A stretch of DNA of 64,000 nt, taken from NCBI GenBank assembly GCA_035626515.1, contig DASPNM010000026.1:76340-140339 (forward strand). The letters are read 5' to 3'. Of the stretch, positions 36,502-45,789 are shown one piece after another; within the stretch, counting starts at the first letter, position 1; each line of letters opens with the position of its first letter. The notes below the pieces were generated by a model. It made no database searches, was not told the origin of the DNA, and saw only the letters and a program-made list of their open reading frames with translations. This DNA is from DASPNM01 sp035626515. GTDB lineage: Bacteria; Bacteroidota; Bacteroidia; Chitinophagales; Chitinophagaceae. The position numbers were made by a program, and so were the translations under genes.

Positions 36502-36509
36502 CAAAACTA
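36502..36509 (-). promoter_or_regulatory. Bacteroidota -7 element upstream of atpG
   Basis: On the minus strand TAGTTTTG matches TAnnTTTG. It lies 46 bases before the atpG start and supports separate transcription of atpG. Confidence 0.6.
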
Positions 36510-36934
36510 CGGGAAATGGGGGAAAGGAGGGGCTAATTGGTTTACGTCAAGGCGGGTTAGGGAGTCAGAAGGTTAAGGAGAAGGGGAGTTAACTGGCATA
36601 GAAAGCACTTTGCGTCTTTGCCTCTTGGCGGCTTTCCGTGAAAATAAATACCCCTCGTACCTCGTACGCCGGACCCCAGTGCCAGCCGTTTAGACTTTAG
36701 GATGTAGGGTTTGGCTTTCGGAAGATTCTGGTAACTGTCAGACATCGACAAGCTCAGCGTGACAAAAATAAGTCTGCGCATGTAAAATATTTCCCCCCAC
36801 CCTTTCATTACTCATGCCTCCAATTCGACGTTCGTTGTTCGAAGTTCGAGGTTCATAATATTTCGGCCCTGACCCTCTCCTCCTCTTCGGCTTTTGAATT
36901 TCCTTAACTTACTTTTTCCAGTCAGGAGTTATTA
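36510..36934. other. Intergenic region with a mosaic of common Bacteroidota repeat-like segments
   Basis: No gene is supported. It carries segments that recur as dispersed intergenic sequences in Bacteroidota: CTTTGCGTCTTTGCCTCTTGGCGG (about 36609-36632), CATCGACAAGCTCAGCGTGAC (about 36743-36763), and TTCGTTGTTCGAAGTTCGAGGTTC (about 36831-36854). Confidence 0.5.
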
Positions 36935-37645
36935 ATGTCAAACAGAGCTATGCTATTTTCTCCCCGCCTTGCCTTGCTGTTCTTCGTCGGCTGCGGCGCC
37001 GGGTGCGGCAGCAATGAGATCGGCGACAGCCGCGACGTGGACCCGGAAACTATTTTCCTCGACTACCGGCTCTCAGGGGAGGAAAACCACGACGACCTCA
37101 CGCTCATGTTACAGTTTCGCTACGGTGGACCGAACGGAACGACACTGCTACTCGGACCGCCCTCGAAGGTAGAGCTGGACGGGCGCGAGATCCCGGGCGA
37201 CAGCTCGAATATGACCGGCGCTTTTTACGAAGTGATCCGACCGCTTGCCGAATTTACCGGCGAGCATACGATCGTGTTCACTGACGCGAGGGGCAGGAAA
37301 TATACAGAGCGCTTTGCTTTCCGCCCCCTGACGATGCGATCAACCCTGCCCCCGACATTTCAGCGTGGCGACCTGATTATTGAGCTGGATGGGCTGGAAT
37401 CGGTAGATTACGTTCGGGTCATTCTTAACGACACTTCCTTTCACAGCGACGGCATCAACCGGGTGGATACGGTGAAATTCGGAAGGGTGCTCGTGAGTGC
37501 GGAAGATTTACAGGCGCTGGTGAATGGTCCTGTCCATCTCGAGCTCTACCGCGAACGAGACCGCCGTCTTCGCGAAACGCCCCGGGAAGGCGGCCGTTTT
37601 TCAATGTCGTACGGGCTGCGACGCGATTTCATGCTTACGAATTGA
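36935..37645 (+). CDS. Lipoprotein of unknown function (236 aa)
   Basis: The protein has a signal peptide with lipobox (VGCGAGC; Cys24 likely) followed by a 210-residue mature part with beta-sandwich-like strand alternation. I recognise no domain. There are no transmembrane helices after the signal. ATG 36935 and ATG 36950 are both possible starts. A CGACT repeat tract and the secA promoter follow. Confidence 0.75.
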   Translation: MSNRAMLFSPRLALLFFVGCGAGCGSNEIGDSRDVDPETIFLDYRLSGEENHDDLTLMLQFRYGGPNGTTLLLGPPSKVELDGREIPGDSSNMTGAFYEVIRPLAEFTGEHTIVFTDARGRKYTERFAFRPLTMRSTLPPTFQRGDLIIELDGLESVDYVRVILNDTSFHSDGINRVDTVKFGRVLVSAEDLQALVNGPVHLELYRERDRRLRETPREGGRFSMSYGLRRDFMLTN

Positions 37646-37653
37646 AAAACGCT

Positions 37654-37727
37654 GAAGTCGGATGTCAGTAGTCGGAAGATCCGACTCCGAACTCCCGACT
37701 CACGACTTTCCACTACCGACTAATGAC
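37654..37727. repeat. CGACT-type short repeat tract upstream of secA
   Basis: The run of AGTCGGATGTCAGTAGTCGG followed by CCGACTCCGAACTCCCGACTCACGAC and CTACCGACT contains about ten degenerate CGACT or AGTCGG units. The two orientations form a long imperfect inverted repeat. Confidence 0.65.
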
Positions 37728-37735
37728 TATCTTTG
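37728..37735 (+). promoter_or_regulatory. Bacteroidota -7 element for secA
   Basis: TATCTTTG matches TAnnTTTG. It lies 128 bases before the secA start, implying a long 5' leader, possibly regulatory. Confidence 0.6.
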
Positions 37736-37862
37736 CCCGCGCTGTCAAATTGGCCTGCCGGATCGAATAGCACTGTTTTTGCCGCTGATCTCCACCCTGT
37801 TTGAAAAAGGGTTTCCGGCCCGGGCATGCGCCTTTAAGAATTGACAAAGCAGTACAGAAAAA

Positions 37863-40800
37863 ATGAGCCTATTCTCCAAAATTTTCGGGGGCAGCAAATC
37901 CGAAAAAGATGTCAAAAAAATTCAGCCCTATGTGGCCCGGATCAACGAATATTTCCAGGCCTACCAGTCGCTCAGCAACGACGAGCTGCGCAGCAAGACC
38001 GTGGAATTCCGTCAGCGCATCCGCGAATATCTGGCGGAAATGGACCAGGAAATAGCGGACAAAACCCAACGCGCCGAGCAGCTTCCTTTCAATGACCTGC
38101 TGGGTAAGGAGAGCATTTACCAGGACGTGGACAAGCTGAAGAAAGAACGCGACAAGAAGATCGAAGAGATCCTCACCGAACTCCTTCCCGAAGCCTTCGC
38201 GGTGGTGAAGGAGACGGCGAGGCGTTTTAAGGAAAACAGCGAACTGATCGTCGCCGCCACGCAGCTGGACCGCGACCTGAGCGTAAAGAAAGATTATATC
38301 CGGATCGAAGGGGATAATGCGATCTACCGCAACAGCTGGACGGCTGCGGGCGGCCAGATCACCTGGAACATGCTGCACTACGACGTGCAGCTCATAGGCG
38401 GCGTGGTTTTGCACCAGGGGAAGATCGCCGAGATGGCTACGGGTGAAGGAAAAACCCTCGTTTCCACATTGCCCGCTTACCTGAACGCGCTTGCCGGCGA
38501 GGGCGTTCATATCGTGACAGTGAACGATTACCTCGCGCGCCGCGACCAGGAATGGAACGGGCCGATCTTTGAATGGCTCGGGCTTACGGTGGACTGCATC
38601 GACAAGCACCAGCCCAACAGCGAGGAGCGCCGCAAGGCATACCTGGCTGACATTACGTACGGCACTAACAATGAATTCGGCTTTGATTACCTGCGCGACA
38701 ATATGGTCCACTCGCCGGAAGAAATGGTGCAGCGCAAACATCATTTCGCGATGGTGGATGAGGTGGACTCGGTGCTCATTGATGACGCGCGCACTCCGCT
38801 GATCATTTCCGGTCCCGTTCCCCGCGGTGAAGAGCAGCAGTTTCACATCCACAAGCCTCGGATCCAGCAGCTCGTGCAGGAACAGGAACGCATCGTACGG
38901 AACTGCCTGAACGAAGCGAGAAAGCGTTTCGCGGAAGGCGACGACGACCCAAAAGCGGGAGGGCTCTACCTGTACCGCGCCTACCGTGGCTTGCCGAAGT
39001 ATGGGCCGCTGATCAAGTTTCTGAGCGAACCCGGCAACAAGGTGAAAATGCAGAAGGCCGAAAATTATTACCTGCAGGACCAGCAGCGCAACATGCACAT
39101 CGTGGACGAGGAGCTGCTCTTTCACATTGATGAGAAGAACAATTCGGTGGACCTTACCGACAAGGGGCTGGCGATGATAACACGTTCCGGCGAAGACCCT
39201 GAATTCTTCGTGCTTCCCGATATCGGTGTCCGCCTCGCAGAGGTAGAGAAGAGCGAACTTTCCGCCGACGAGAAGCTGCATCAGAAAGAATCCATCCTCA
39301 ACGAGTACGCGCAGAAGGCTGACCGCATCCACACCGTTCACCAGCTTCTTAAGGCTTATACGCTTTTCGAGAAAGATGTCGAATACGTGGTGCTCGACGG
39401 GGCGATCAAGATCGTGGACGAGCAAACAGGACGTATTCTCGAAGGAAGACGGTATTCCGACGGCCTGCACCAGGCTATCGAGGCCAAAGAGAACGTGAAG
39501 ATTGAAGCGGCCACCCAGACATACGCCACAATCACGCTGCAGAACTATTTCCGCATGTATCACAAATTGGCCGGGATGACGGGTACTGCTGAAACGGAAG
39601 CTGCCGAGCTCTGGAGCATCTATAAACTGGACGTGGTCACCATTCCCACGCACCTGCAGATGGTCCGGAAGGACCGGCAGGACCTCGTATACAAGACCAA
39701 GCGCGAAAAATACAAGGCGGTAATTGACGAAATCGAAGCGCTGCGCAACGCGGGCAGGCCCGTGCTCGTTGGAACCACATCAGTCGAAGTAAGCGAACTG
39801 CTGAGCCGAATGCTGCAGGTGAAAAAAATACCGCACAACGTTCTCAACGCGAAACAGCACGCCCGCGAGGCGCAGATCGTGGCCGAAGCGGGGCTGGCCG
39901 GTGCGGTGACGATTGCCACAAACATGGCAGGGCGGGGAACCGATATCAAGCTCGGCCCGGGAGTGCGCGAGGCGGGGGGCCTCGCGATCATCGGTACCGA
40001 GCGGCACGAAAGTCGCCGCGTCGACCGCCAGCTGCGCGGACGCGCCGGACGTCAGGGTGACCCAGGAACTTCCCAGTTTTATGTCTCCCTGGAAGACGAC
40101 CTGATGCGAATGTTCGGCAGTGAGCGGATCGCGGCACTAATGGACAAGCTGGGATACAAGGAAGGCGACGTGATCCAGCACAGCATGATCAGCAACAGCA
40201 TCCAGCGTGCCCAGAAAAAAGTGGAGGAAAACAATTTTGGGATCCGCAAGCGGCTTCTTGAGTACGACGACGTGATGAACAAGCAGCGAAATGTCGTTTA
40301 CGACCGGCGGAATCACGCGCTTTTCGGAGAACGCCTCGCGCTCGACATCGACAATGCTTTTGCCGTCGTTGCGGAAAGTCTGGTGAGCGGCTTCAAGGAA
40401 CAGGAAGATTATGAAGGCTTCAAATTGGGCTGCATTGTAAATTTTGGGTTGGATACCCGTATTGAACAGGAAGAGTTTCTCAAAGGCGACATTAATTCCC
40501 TCGCCGATAAGCTCTACGCGGAAGCGACGGAAAATTACAGCCGGCACAAGGAAGAGGTAAAAAAACAGGCGCTTCCCGTTTTCAAAAACATCCGCCAGAC
40601 CCAGGGGGCACACATTGAGAACGTCGTAGTGCCTTTTACCGACGGTCGCAAAGGATTGAATGTACTTACCAACCTGGATAAGACCATCAAATCAAATGGC
40701 GATGAACTCACCCATGCGCTGGAAAAGACCATCACCCTTACCGTGATTGATGACGCCTGGAAGGAACACCTCCGCGCGATGGACGATCTGAAGCAATCGG

Positions 40801-41189
40801 TGCAGACAGCCTATCTCGAACAAAAAGATCCGCTGGTTATTTACAAGGTGGAGGCATTCCAGCAATTCAAGAATATGGATGCGGAAGTGAATAAAGACAT
40901 TGTATCCTTCCTTTGTCACTCTTCTATCCCGCTCCAGCAGGAACAGTCACAGCTTCGCGAAGGGCGGCAGCAAAAGACCGACATGAGCCGGATGCGCGCG
41001 AACAAGGAGGAAGTGGATGCGCGCGGCGATGACTACGCGGCGAACGAAAAAGATCGCTTCGAGCCGGGCGGCCCGGCGGTCGCGGAAAAGCAGGCGCCTG
41101 TAAAGGTTGGGCCAAAGATCGGTCGCAATGACCCCTGTCCGTGCGGCTCGGGGAAGAAATACAAGCATTGCCACGGCCGCGAAGGCTGA
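37863..41189 (+). CDS. secA: Preprotein translocase ATPase SecA
   Basis: This 1108-residue SecA is the motor of the Sec pathway. Walker A is ATGEGKT (192-198); further landmarks are FDYLRDNM, the DEVDSVLIDDARTPL block, GTTSVEVSELLS, TNMAGRGTDIKL and GRAGRQGDPG. The C-terminus has a SEC-C zinc motif, PCPCGSGKKYKHCHG, for SecB or ribosome contact. It is about 200 residues longer than the E. coli protein; the extra length lies mainly in the N-terminal half (around 320-460), as in other Bacteroidota. A perfect -7 element precedes it. It is a single gene. Confidence 0.98.
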   Translation: MSLFSKIFGGSKSEKDVKKIQPYVARINEYFQAYQSLSNDELRSKTVEFRQRIREYLAEMDQEIADKTQRAEQLPFNDLLGKESIYQDVDKLKKERDKKIEEILTELLPEAFAVVKETARRFKENSELIVAATQLDRDLSVKKDYIRIEGDNAIYRNSWTAAGGQITWNMLHYDVQLIGGVVLHQGKIAEMATGEGKTLVSTLPAYLNALAGEGVHIVTVNDYLARRDQEWNGPIFEWLGLTVDCIDKHQPNSEERRKAYLADITYGTNNEFGFDYLRDNMVHSPEEMVQRKHHFAMVDEVDSVLIDDARTPLIISGPVPRGEEQQFHIHKPRIQQLVQEQERIVRNCLNEARKRFAEGDDDPKAGGLYLYRAYRGLPKYGPLIKFLSEPGNKVKMQKAENYYLQDQQRNMHIVDEELLFHIDEKNNSVDLTDKGLAMITRSGEDPEFFVLPDIGVRLAEVEKSELSADEKLHQKESILNEYAQKADRIHTVHQLLKAYTLFEKDVEYVVLDGAIKIVDEQTGRILEGRRYSDGLHQAIEAKENVKIEAATQTYATITLQNYFRMYHKLAGMTGTAETEAAELWSIYKLDVVTIPTHLQMVRKDRQDLVYKTKREKYKAVIDEIEALRNAGRPVLVGTTSVEVSELLSRMLQVKKIPHNVLNAKQHAREAQIVAEAGLAGAVTIATNMAGRGTDIKLGPGVREAGGLAIIGTERHESRRVDRQLRGRAGRQGDPGTSQFYVSLEDDLMRMFGSERIAALMDKLGYKEGDVIQHSMISNSIQRAQKKVEENNFGIRKRLLEYDDVMNKQRNVVYDRRNHALFGERLALDIDNAFAVVAESLVSGFKEQEDYEGFKLGCIVNFGLDTRIEQEEFLKGDINSLADKLYAEATENYSRHKEEVKKQALPVFKNIRQTQGAHIENVVVPFTDGRKGLNVLTNLDKTIKSNGDELTHALEKTITLTVIDDAWKEHLRAMDDLKQSVQTAYLEQKDPLVIYKVEAFQQFKNMDAEVNKDIVSFLCHSSIPLQQEQSQLREGRQQKTDMSRMRANKEEVDARGDDYAANEKDRFEPGGPAVAEKQAPVKVGPKIGRNDPCPCGSGKKYKHCHGREG

Positions 41190-41259
41190 TCTTCAATGCC
41201 TGATCAATTTTTGTTGTCCTTGCGGCATTTAAATTGTACGGACTGGGGAAACCTCGGCC

Positions 41260-41553
41260 ATGACCTTAATGGAATTCCTTGTTCTGCTGATCATCGCTGC
41301 GATCTGCGGCTCGATCGGGCAGGCGCTCGCGGGCTTTGATCTCGGAGGCTGCCTCGTTTCAATTGTCGTCGGTTTTATCGGTGCTTATATCGGGCTCTGG
41401 CTGTCGCGTAAGCTGGGATGGCCCGAAATGCTGGCCATCCGGGTGGGCGACAAGACTTTTCCCATCATCTGGGCGGTAATCGGTTCCGCGCTGTTCACGC
41501 TTGTGGTTGGACTCATCCGTCGCGCCATCCTGGGGCGCCGACGTTACCTTTGA
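41260..41553 (+). CDS. GlsB/YeaQ/YmgE-family membrane protein
   Basis: The 97 residues have three hydrophobic segments: LVLLIIAAICGSIGQALAG, LVSIVVGFIGAYIGLWL and IIWAVIGSALFTLVVGLI, with the family GG. The family (transglycosylase-associated) is of unknown function and often stress-related. Confidence 0.87.
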   Translation: MTLMEFLVLLIIAAICGSIGQALAGFDLGGCLVSIVVGFIGAYIGLWLSRKLGWPEMLAIRVGDKTFPIIWAVIGSALFTLVVGLIRRAILGRRRYL

Positions 41554-41622
41554 TCGGGTCAGCTTGTGGCAACACGAAATTCCCGAAACCCTTCGGTGGA
41601 AATTCCCTTGGCAGCTTGCTTT

Positions 41623-42399
41623 ATGAAAATTGCCAGCTACAACGTGAATGGCGTCAACGGCCGCCTGCCTGTATTGCTTCGGTGGCTCGAAGCATCAGGA
41701 CCCGACGTGGTTTGCCTGCAGGAATTGAAAGCGCCGGAAGAAAAGTTTCCTCGCGAAGCCCTTGGCGATGCGGGCTACCAGGCGATCTGGCACGGGCAAA
41801 AAAGCTGGAACGGAGTGGCCATTCTTTCAAAAAATTCTGCGCCGGCTGAACGCTGCCGCGTACTCCCCGGCGACCCGGAGGATGAACACAGCCGCTATAT
41901 TGAAGCGGAAGTAAAAGGTCTGGTGGTCGGGAATCTTTACTTACCGAACGGCAACCCTGCACCCGGTCCGAAATTCGATTACAAGCTGAAGTGGTTTGGC
42001 CGGCTGCAGCAGCACGCGTCGGAATTGCTGCGCGAAGCGCGCCCCGTACTCCTGGCCGGCGATTTCAACGTCATGCCTTCCGAGAAGGATGTTTACAAAC
42101 CGGAACGGTGGGCAGATGACGCGTTGTTCCGCCCCGAGGTTCGTCAGGCGTTCCGGGATCTGCTGGCTCAGGGGTGGACCGATGCAATACGCTATTTGTA
42201 CCCGGAAGAAACGATTTACACTTTCTGGGATTATTTTAGGAACGCATTCGCCCGCAATGCGGGACTCCGCATCGATCATTTTCTCCTCAGCCCTGCCCTG
42301 CTTCCGCGGTTAATGACCGCCGGCGTCGACTGGGAAGTCCGGGGTTGGGAAAAGTCGTCGGACCACGCTCCGGTATGGATACAGCTGGCTGATGAATGA
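41623..42399 (+). CDS. xthA: Exodeoxyribonuclease III
   Basis: The 258-residue protein belongs to the exonuclease III/AP endonuclease family. MKIASYNVNGVNGRLP, CLQELKAPEEKFP, the LLAGDFNVMPSEKD block, RIDHFLLSP and SSDHAPVW contain the metal and catalytic residues (Asn, Glu, Asp-Asn, Asp, His). It repairs abasic sites. I start at ATG 41623; the longer frame lacks conservation. Its stop TGA shares the palindrome TGATCA with the stop of the convergent dioxygenase gene. Confidence 0.95.
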   Translation: MKIASYNVNGVNGRLPVLLRWLEASGPDVVCLQELKAPEEKFPREALGDAGYQAIWHGQKSWNGVAILSKNSAPAERCRVLPGDPEDEHSRYIEAEVKGLVVGNLYLPNGNPAPGPKFDYKLKWFGRLQQHASELLREARPVLLAGDFNVMPSEKDVYKPERWADDALFRPEVRQAFRDLLAQGWTDAIRYLYPEETIYTFWDYFRNAFARNAGLRIDHFLLSPALLPRLMTAGVDWEVRGWEKSSDHAPVWIQLADE

Positions 42400-43083
42400 T
42401 CAGGCCTTTACGACGATGGAGTGTGTCAGCGTGAATCCCTCGTCCAGGTTACCGCTTACTGCGGCCAGCTGTTCATCAAGACTATCGCGGAAAATTCCAT
42501 CCCGCCGGTTCAATGTATCGGCATTTCCCCGATTTGCGTACTGCGGGCTGTTGTAAACGGCGCGCGAAATATCCTCGGGAAAAGCGATCTGTGTCACCAG
42601 CAGCGATTTTTCATTCCGGCTGAAAATTTCAAGATGAATATGCGGGGCCCGGCCCGAATACCAGCCCGGGTACACCGAAACGAAAGAAACGCGACCCTGT
42701 TCGTCCGCTTGCTGGCGGCCGCGCAGGAAATGTTCGCGCGTCATGTCTTCCGGCTGCATCGGGTGGTTGCCGTACTCGGAATAATAGCCATCCTTGTCGC
42801 AATGCCAGATGTCCACGACCGCATTGGGCAAGGGCCGGCAATTGTCCTCGCGGTTTAAGATGGTCAGCAGAATCAGTAGTGGGATCCCCTGTCGGTCGCC
42901 GCGGATATTGCTTTTTACCAGCTGAGCGGGTGTGCGAATTGGGAACGGCCCTTTGGTTTCCCGCGGAGAAAGCTCGCATTCGCCCGATTCTTCGCCACAG
43001 GAGCTGTTCCCTACAACCGACGAGATGCCAACGATCGAGAGAATTCCGGGAATGCCCTTGATGAGAAAGTCTTTCCGGTCCAT
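42400..43083 (-). CDS. Intradiol ring-cleavage dioxygenase-like protein
   Basis: The 227-residue protein matches the protocatechuate/catechol 1,2-dioxygenase fold. The iron ligands appear as Tyr in DKDGYYSEYG, Tyr in YPGWYSGRAP, and the two His of PHIHLEI. The N-terminal hydrophobic segment (about 7-25, FLIKGIPGILSIVGISSVV) is a signal-like or anchor sequence, so the enzyme is probably exported; the RKDF start hints at Tat export (inference). Substrate unknown. ATG 43083 is the first start in the conserved frame. Confidence 0.9.
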   Translation of the reverse strand: MDRKDFLIKGIPGILSIVGISSVVGNSSCGEESGECELSPRETKGPFPIRTPAQLVKSNIRGDRQGIPLLILLTILNREDNCRPLPNAVVDIWHCDKDGYYSEYGNHPMQPEDMTREHFLRGRQQADEQGRVSFVSVYPGWYSGRAPHIHLEIFSRNEKSLLVTQIAFPEDISRAVYNSPQYANRGNADTLNRRDGIFRDSLDEQLAAVSGNLDEGFTLTHSIVVKA

Positions 43084-43344
43084 GGAATAGAATTGAGGTG
43101 AGGGGAAAAGTGCAAGCACCAAGTTCCCGCTTTTTCCGCCAATCACACAGCGGCTTGCCTTATAAAGCAGGTGAACTAGCTTGCCAGTTTTTTGATTCAG
43201 GTCAAAAAAACACGGAGGGCTGCCTTTTTACGGTATGAGGGATTGATTGGAAACTTTTTTTATTTGATCTTGGCGCGTTTGGGTTTTCCGCCACCGATTG
43301 AAACTCCTGCCGTCCCCTCTGGAGCCACCACATAACCCAATTCA

Positions 43345-43479
43345 ATGCGAACCACCATTTTCAAACTGGCCTTCCTGGTTTTGCTTCCAGTTGTGATCAG
43401 CAGTTGTCATTCCCAGCGCAAAACGGGCTGCGAACCGTCGAAAGGCAAGCGCGAAATCCGATTCAAGGGATTTCTCTGA
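43345..43479 (+). CDS. Tiny lipoprotein, 44 aa
   Basis: A 44-codon frame encodes a signal peptide RTTIFKLAFLVLLPVV with lipobox (VISSC) and a mature tail HSQRKTGCEPSKGKREI. Peptides of this type (short Cys-Lys-rich tail with GC) are widespread and unnamed in Bacteroidota. Function is unknown. Confidence 0.55.
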   Translation: MRTTIFKLAFLVLLPVVISSCHSQRKTGCEPSKGKREIRFKGFL

Positions 43480-43509
43480 ACAGCACTTCTGTGTCAGCGG
43501 ATATCGCTG

Positions 43510-44010
43510 TCAAAAATCTGCCTGGACTTTCGCCGTAGCGAACGGTAGATACAGCTCCTTGTTGGCGGCGATGGTAACCGACAATCCCGGCTTGACCGTA
43601 AGCGTGAGTGTGGATCCGGGTTCCAGGGCAGGTGCCGCTTTGCCGGAATGCGCCAGCAGCTCGGCTTTGACAACAAATACTCCAACCTCTTCGGTGAGGA
43701 TCTGTTCCCGACGTACTTCCTCGCATGTAAGAATGCGGTACAGAGTCTTGGAACGGCAGTTGCGGCTGGGACGCGTGCGATGCGTCGATTCGGTAATCAG
43801 CACAATATTGTTGTCGGTGCCCGTTGCTTTTCGTTCGGGCGCAAGTGCGTGGTGATGGATCTCAAGTGTGTAGGTGCAGATCAGCTCTTCAATTTCCTGC
43901 CGAACTCTTTTGCGGTAGCAGCTGGGGGCTGATTTTTTCCAGATAACACGAGTAAAGAGGTGCGAAGCATTGCTGAAATTCCCAGAGTGGAAGAAAATGC
44001 GTCGGCCCAT
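43510..44010 (-). CDS. Hypothetical protein (166 aa)
   Basis: The frame has an ATG at 44010 and encodes a protein without signal peptide or family motif that I recognise. The C-terminal third (VFVVKAELLA, STLTLTVKPGLSVTIAANKELYLPF) reads like beta strands; the N-terminal part is Arg/Lys and His-rich. It is isolated, on the strand opposite to the neighbours. It could be a real lineage-specific gene or a chance frame. Confidence 0.45.
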   Translation of the reverse strand: MGRRIFFHSGNFSNASHLFTRVIWKKSAPSCYRKRVRQEIEELICTYTLEIHHHALAPERKATGTDNNIVLITESTHRTRPSRNCRSKTLYRILTCEEVRREQILTEEVGVFVVKAELLAHSGKAAPALEPGSTLTLTVKPGLSVTIAANKELYLPFATAKVQADF

Positions 44011-44352
44011 AGTGGTTTTGGTTTTGGCGCTCAAGCTACAAAAGCTTTGCTGAGAATTCCCCACATCACCAACTTGCACAACAGATAATTTCTTTCGCTA
44101 TTTATTCGAATCAATGCATCGTAAAATTACGAACCCCTCATCCGCTTGACCGCTTATCGCACCGGATCGCCTTTCGCGTAAGCAGTGAAACAACGGGCAA
44201 CTTGTCGCTGTCATTACAACGATGATATATGTGAAGTTGGTTTGATCGTCCCACTGAAAACTTCCCTGCGCAGCCCTGTCCTGTCCGTGCGCACCGTACC
44301 CCTGGAAACTGCAGACACGGTTTTGCCACACCAGCATTAAAAACCGTAAACC
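44011..44352. other. Intergenic stretch, no gene seen
   Basis: I see no coding frame, RNA structure or recognised promoter here. It holds the start regions of two divergent genes. Confidence 0.5.
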
Positions 44353-45753
44353 ATGATAATCGGCTGGAAAGACATCCGGGCAACGCTGGTTGCAACAGGC
44401 CACCACGGCGCTGATTTTCTGACCCTGCTCGACGAAGAAGGCACCATGCTTTTCGCAAACGCACGCATGATGCGTGAATTAAAACTCGAAAACCCGAAAC
44501 AGCGCAAGCAAAGTTTCTACGATCTTTTGGATCCAGGATTCGCCACAGTATTTCGCGATGCGGTGCGCTACTCGCTCAGCAAAGAAGAACCGCGCAGTTT
44601 TGATCTTTGCATGAAAAATGGTTGGCACCGGCCAATGAACTGGCAGGTGCGTTTTCTGCCGCAGATCTCCAACGGCAAAAACATCTTTCTGTGCGGCGGT
44701 GTATTGCCACCCGACCGGGACAGCCTCGAGGCCATGCAGGAGCGCCTCGATCATCTGTCGCGAATTACCTACGACGCGATCTGGGAATGGGACATGCTCA
44801 GCGGCGAAATATTTCGCAACGAAAAGCTGATGAAAATGATCGGTTATCAAAAGGAAGAGCCAAGAGGTCTGAACTGGTGGCTCAGCCGCGTTCACTCACA
44901 GGACCGTGAGCCGCTGATCGAAACGCTAAAGCAGGTGACTGATGAAAGCCTCCCGTCGTGGAAAAGCCGTTACCGTTTTCGCTGCGCAAACGGGGAATAC
45001 AAACACATGCTGGACCGCGGGTTTGTAGTCTACCGGAATGGCCTCCCGGTGAAAATGATCGGATCCCTTACGGATATCACGCGGGAAAAACTGATGGAAG
45101 AAGAATTGATGCTGGAGCGGACCCGTCGCTGGCAGGAAGCTTCCGAGCTGGCTGTTCGGGTGCAGGAACAGGAACGGGTGCGACTGGGGTCGGAGTTGCA
45201 CGACAATGTGAACCAGATCCTCTCTACCGTCAAGCTTTACGCGGGTATGTTAAGGCCATCTTCCGAGCCGGTTCGCGAGATCCGCGGGAAGCTGATCGAA
45301 TACACCAGCCTCGCTATCGAAGAGATACGGAAGCTCACACGGGAGATGGTAGCTCCACAGCTCCAGGCCGGCAGCCTGGAAGAAAACATTAGCCGCATTT
45401 GCGAAGACCTGCGCCGTTCCACCAACGTCCGCGTGAATTTCGTCTGCGAAGTTTGTGACGGGTTGCTGCGGCCGGCACAAAAGCTGAATTTTTTCCGGAT
45501 CGTTCAGGAACAGGTACGGAACATCATCAAGTACAGCCGGGCTGATGAAGTGGTGATTGAACTGGTTCACCGTCGGGATCGGCTGGAACTTTCCATCGGG
45601 GACAATGGCATTGGGTTCGATTCGAAGACATTGATCACCGGCATCGGATTTTCCAGCATCATCCAGCGCGCGCGGTATTTGAATGGATTCGCCGAAATCG
45701 AAAGCGCGCCCGGCAACGGTTGCCGCGTGTTCGTATCCGTCCCCGCAAGCTGA
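44353..45753 (+). CDS. PAS-containing sensor histidine kinase of the HisKA_3 (NarX/LiaS) class
   Basis: The protein of 466 residues has two PAS-type domains (about 20-115 and 130-245), the second with ITYDAIWEWDMLSG and a PAC-like end. A coiled coil with LERTRRWQEASELAVRV leads to the HisKA_3 H-box RLGSELHDNVNQIL (His283). The ATPase part has EQVRNIIKYS, DNGIGFDSK and GIGFSSIIQRA. No transmembrane helix. Kinases of this class normally pair with NarL/LuxR regulators, but none is adjacent. Confidence 0.93.
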   Translation: MIIGWKDIRATLVATGHHGADFLTLLDEEGTMLFANARMMRELKLENPKQRKQSFYDLLDPGFATVFRDAVRYSLSKEEPRSFDLCMKNGWHRPMNWQVRFLPQISNGKNIFLCGGVLPPDRDSLEAMQERLDHLSRITYDAIWEWDMLSGEIFRNEKLMKMIGYQKEEPRGLNWWLSRVHSQDREPLIETLKQVTDESLPSWKSRYRFRCANGEYKHMLDRGFVVYRNGLPVKMIGSLTDITREKLMEEELMLERTRRWQEASELAVRVQEQERVRLGSELHDNVNQILSTVKLYAGMLRPSSEPVREIRGKLIEYTSLAIEEIRKLTREMVAPQLQAGSLEENISRICEDLRRSTNVRVNFVCEVCDGLLRPAQKLNFFRIVQEQVRNIIKYSRADEVVIELVHRRDRLELSIGDNGIGFDSKTLITGIGFSSIIQRARYLNGFAEIESAPGNGCRVFVSVPAS

Positions 45754-45789
45754 AGTCAATCTCTGGCATGGATTTGTTTGCGGGTTCGC

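Noticed and set aside
36557..36808. An 83-codon minus-strand frame in the repeat mosaic
   Set aside because: It is built from repeat-like sequence with no protein character.
37869..39653. A 594-codon open frame on the minus strand opposite secA
   Set aside because: It is antisense to an obviously real gene, with no family match and His/Leu/Val-rich composition typical of the reverse frame of a GC-rich gene.
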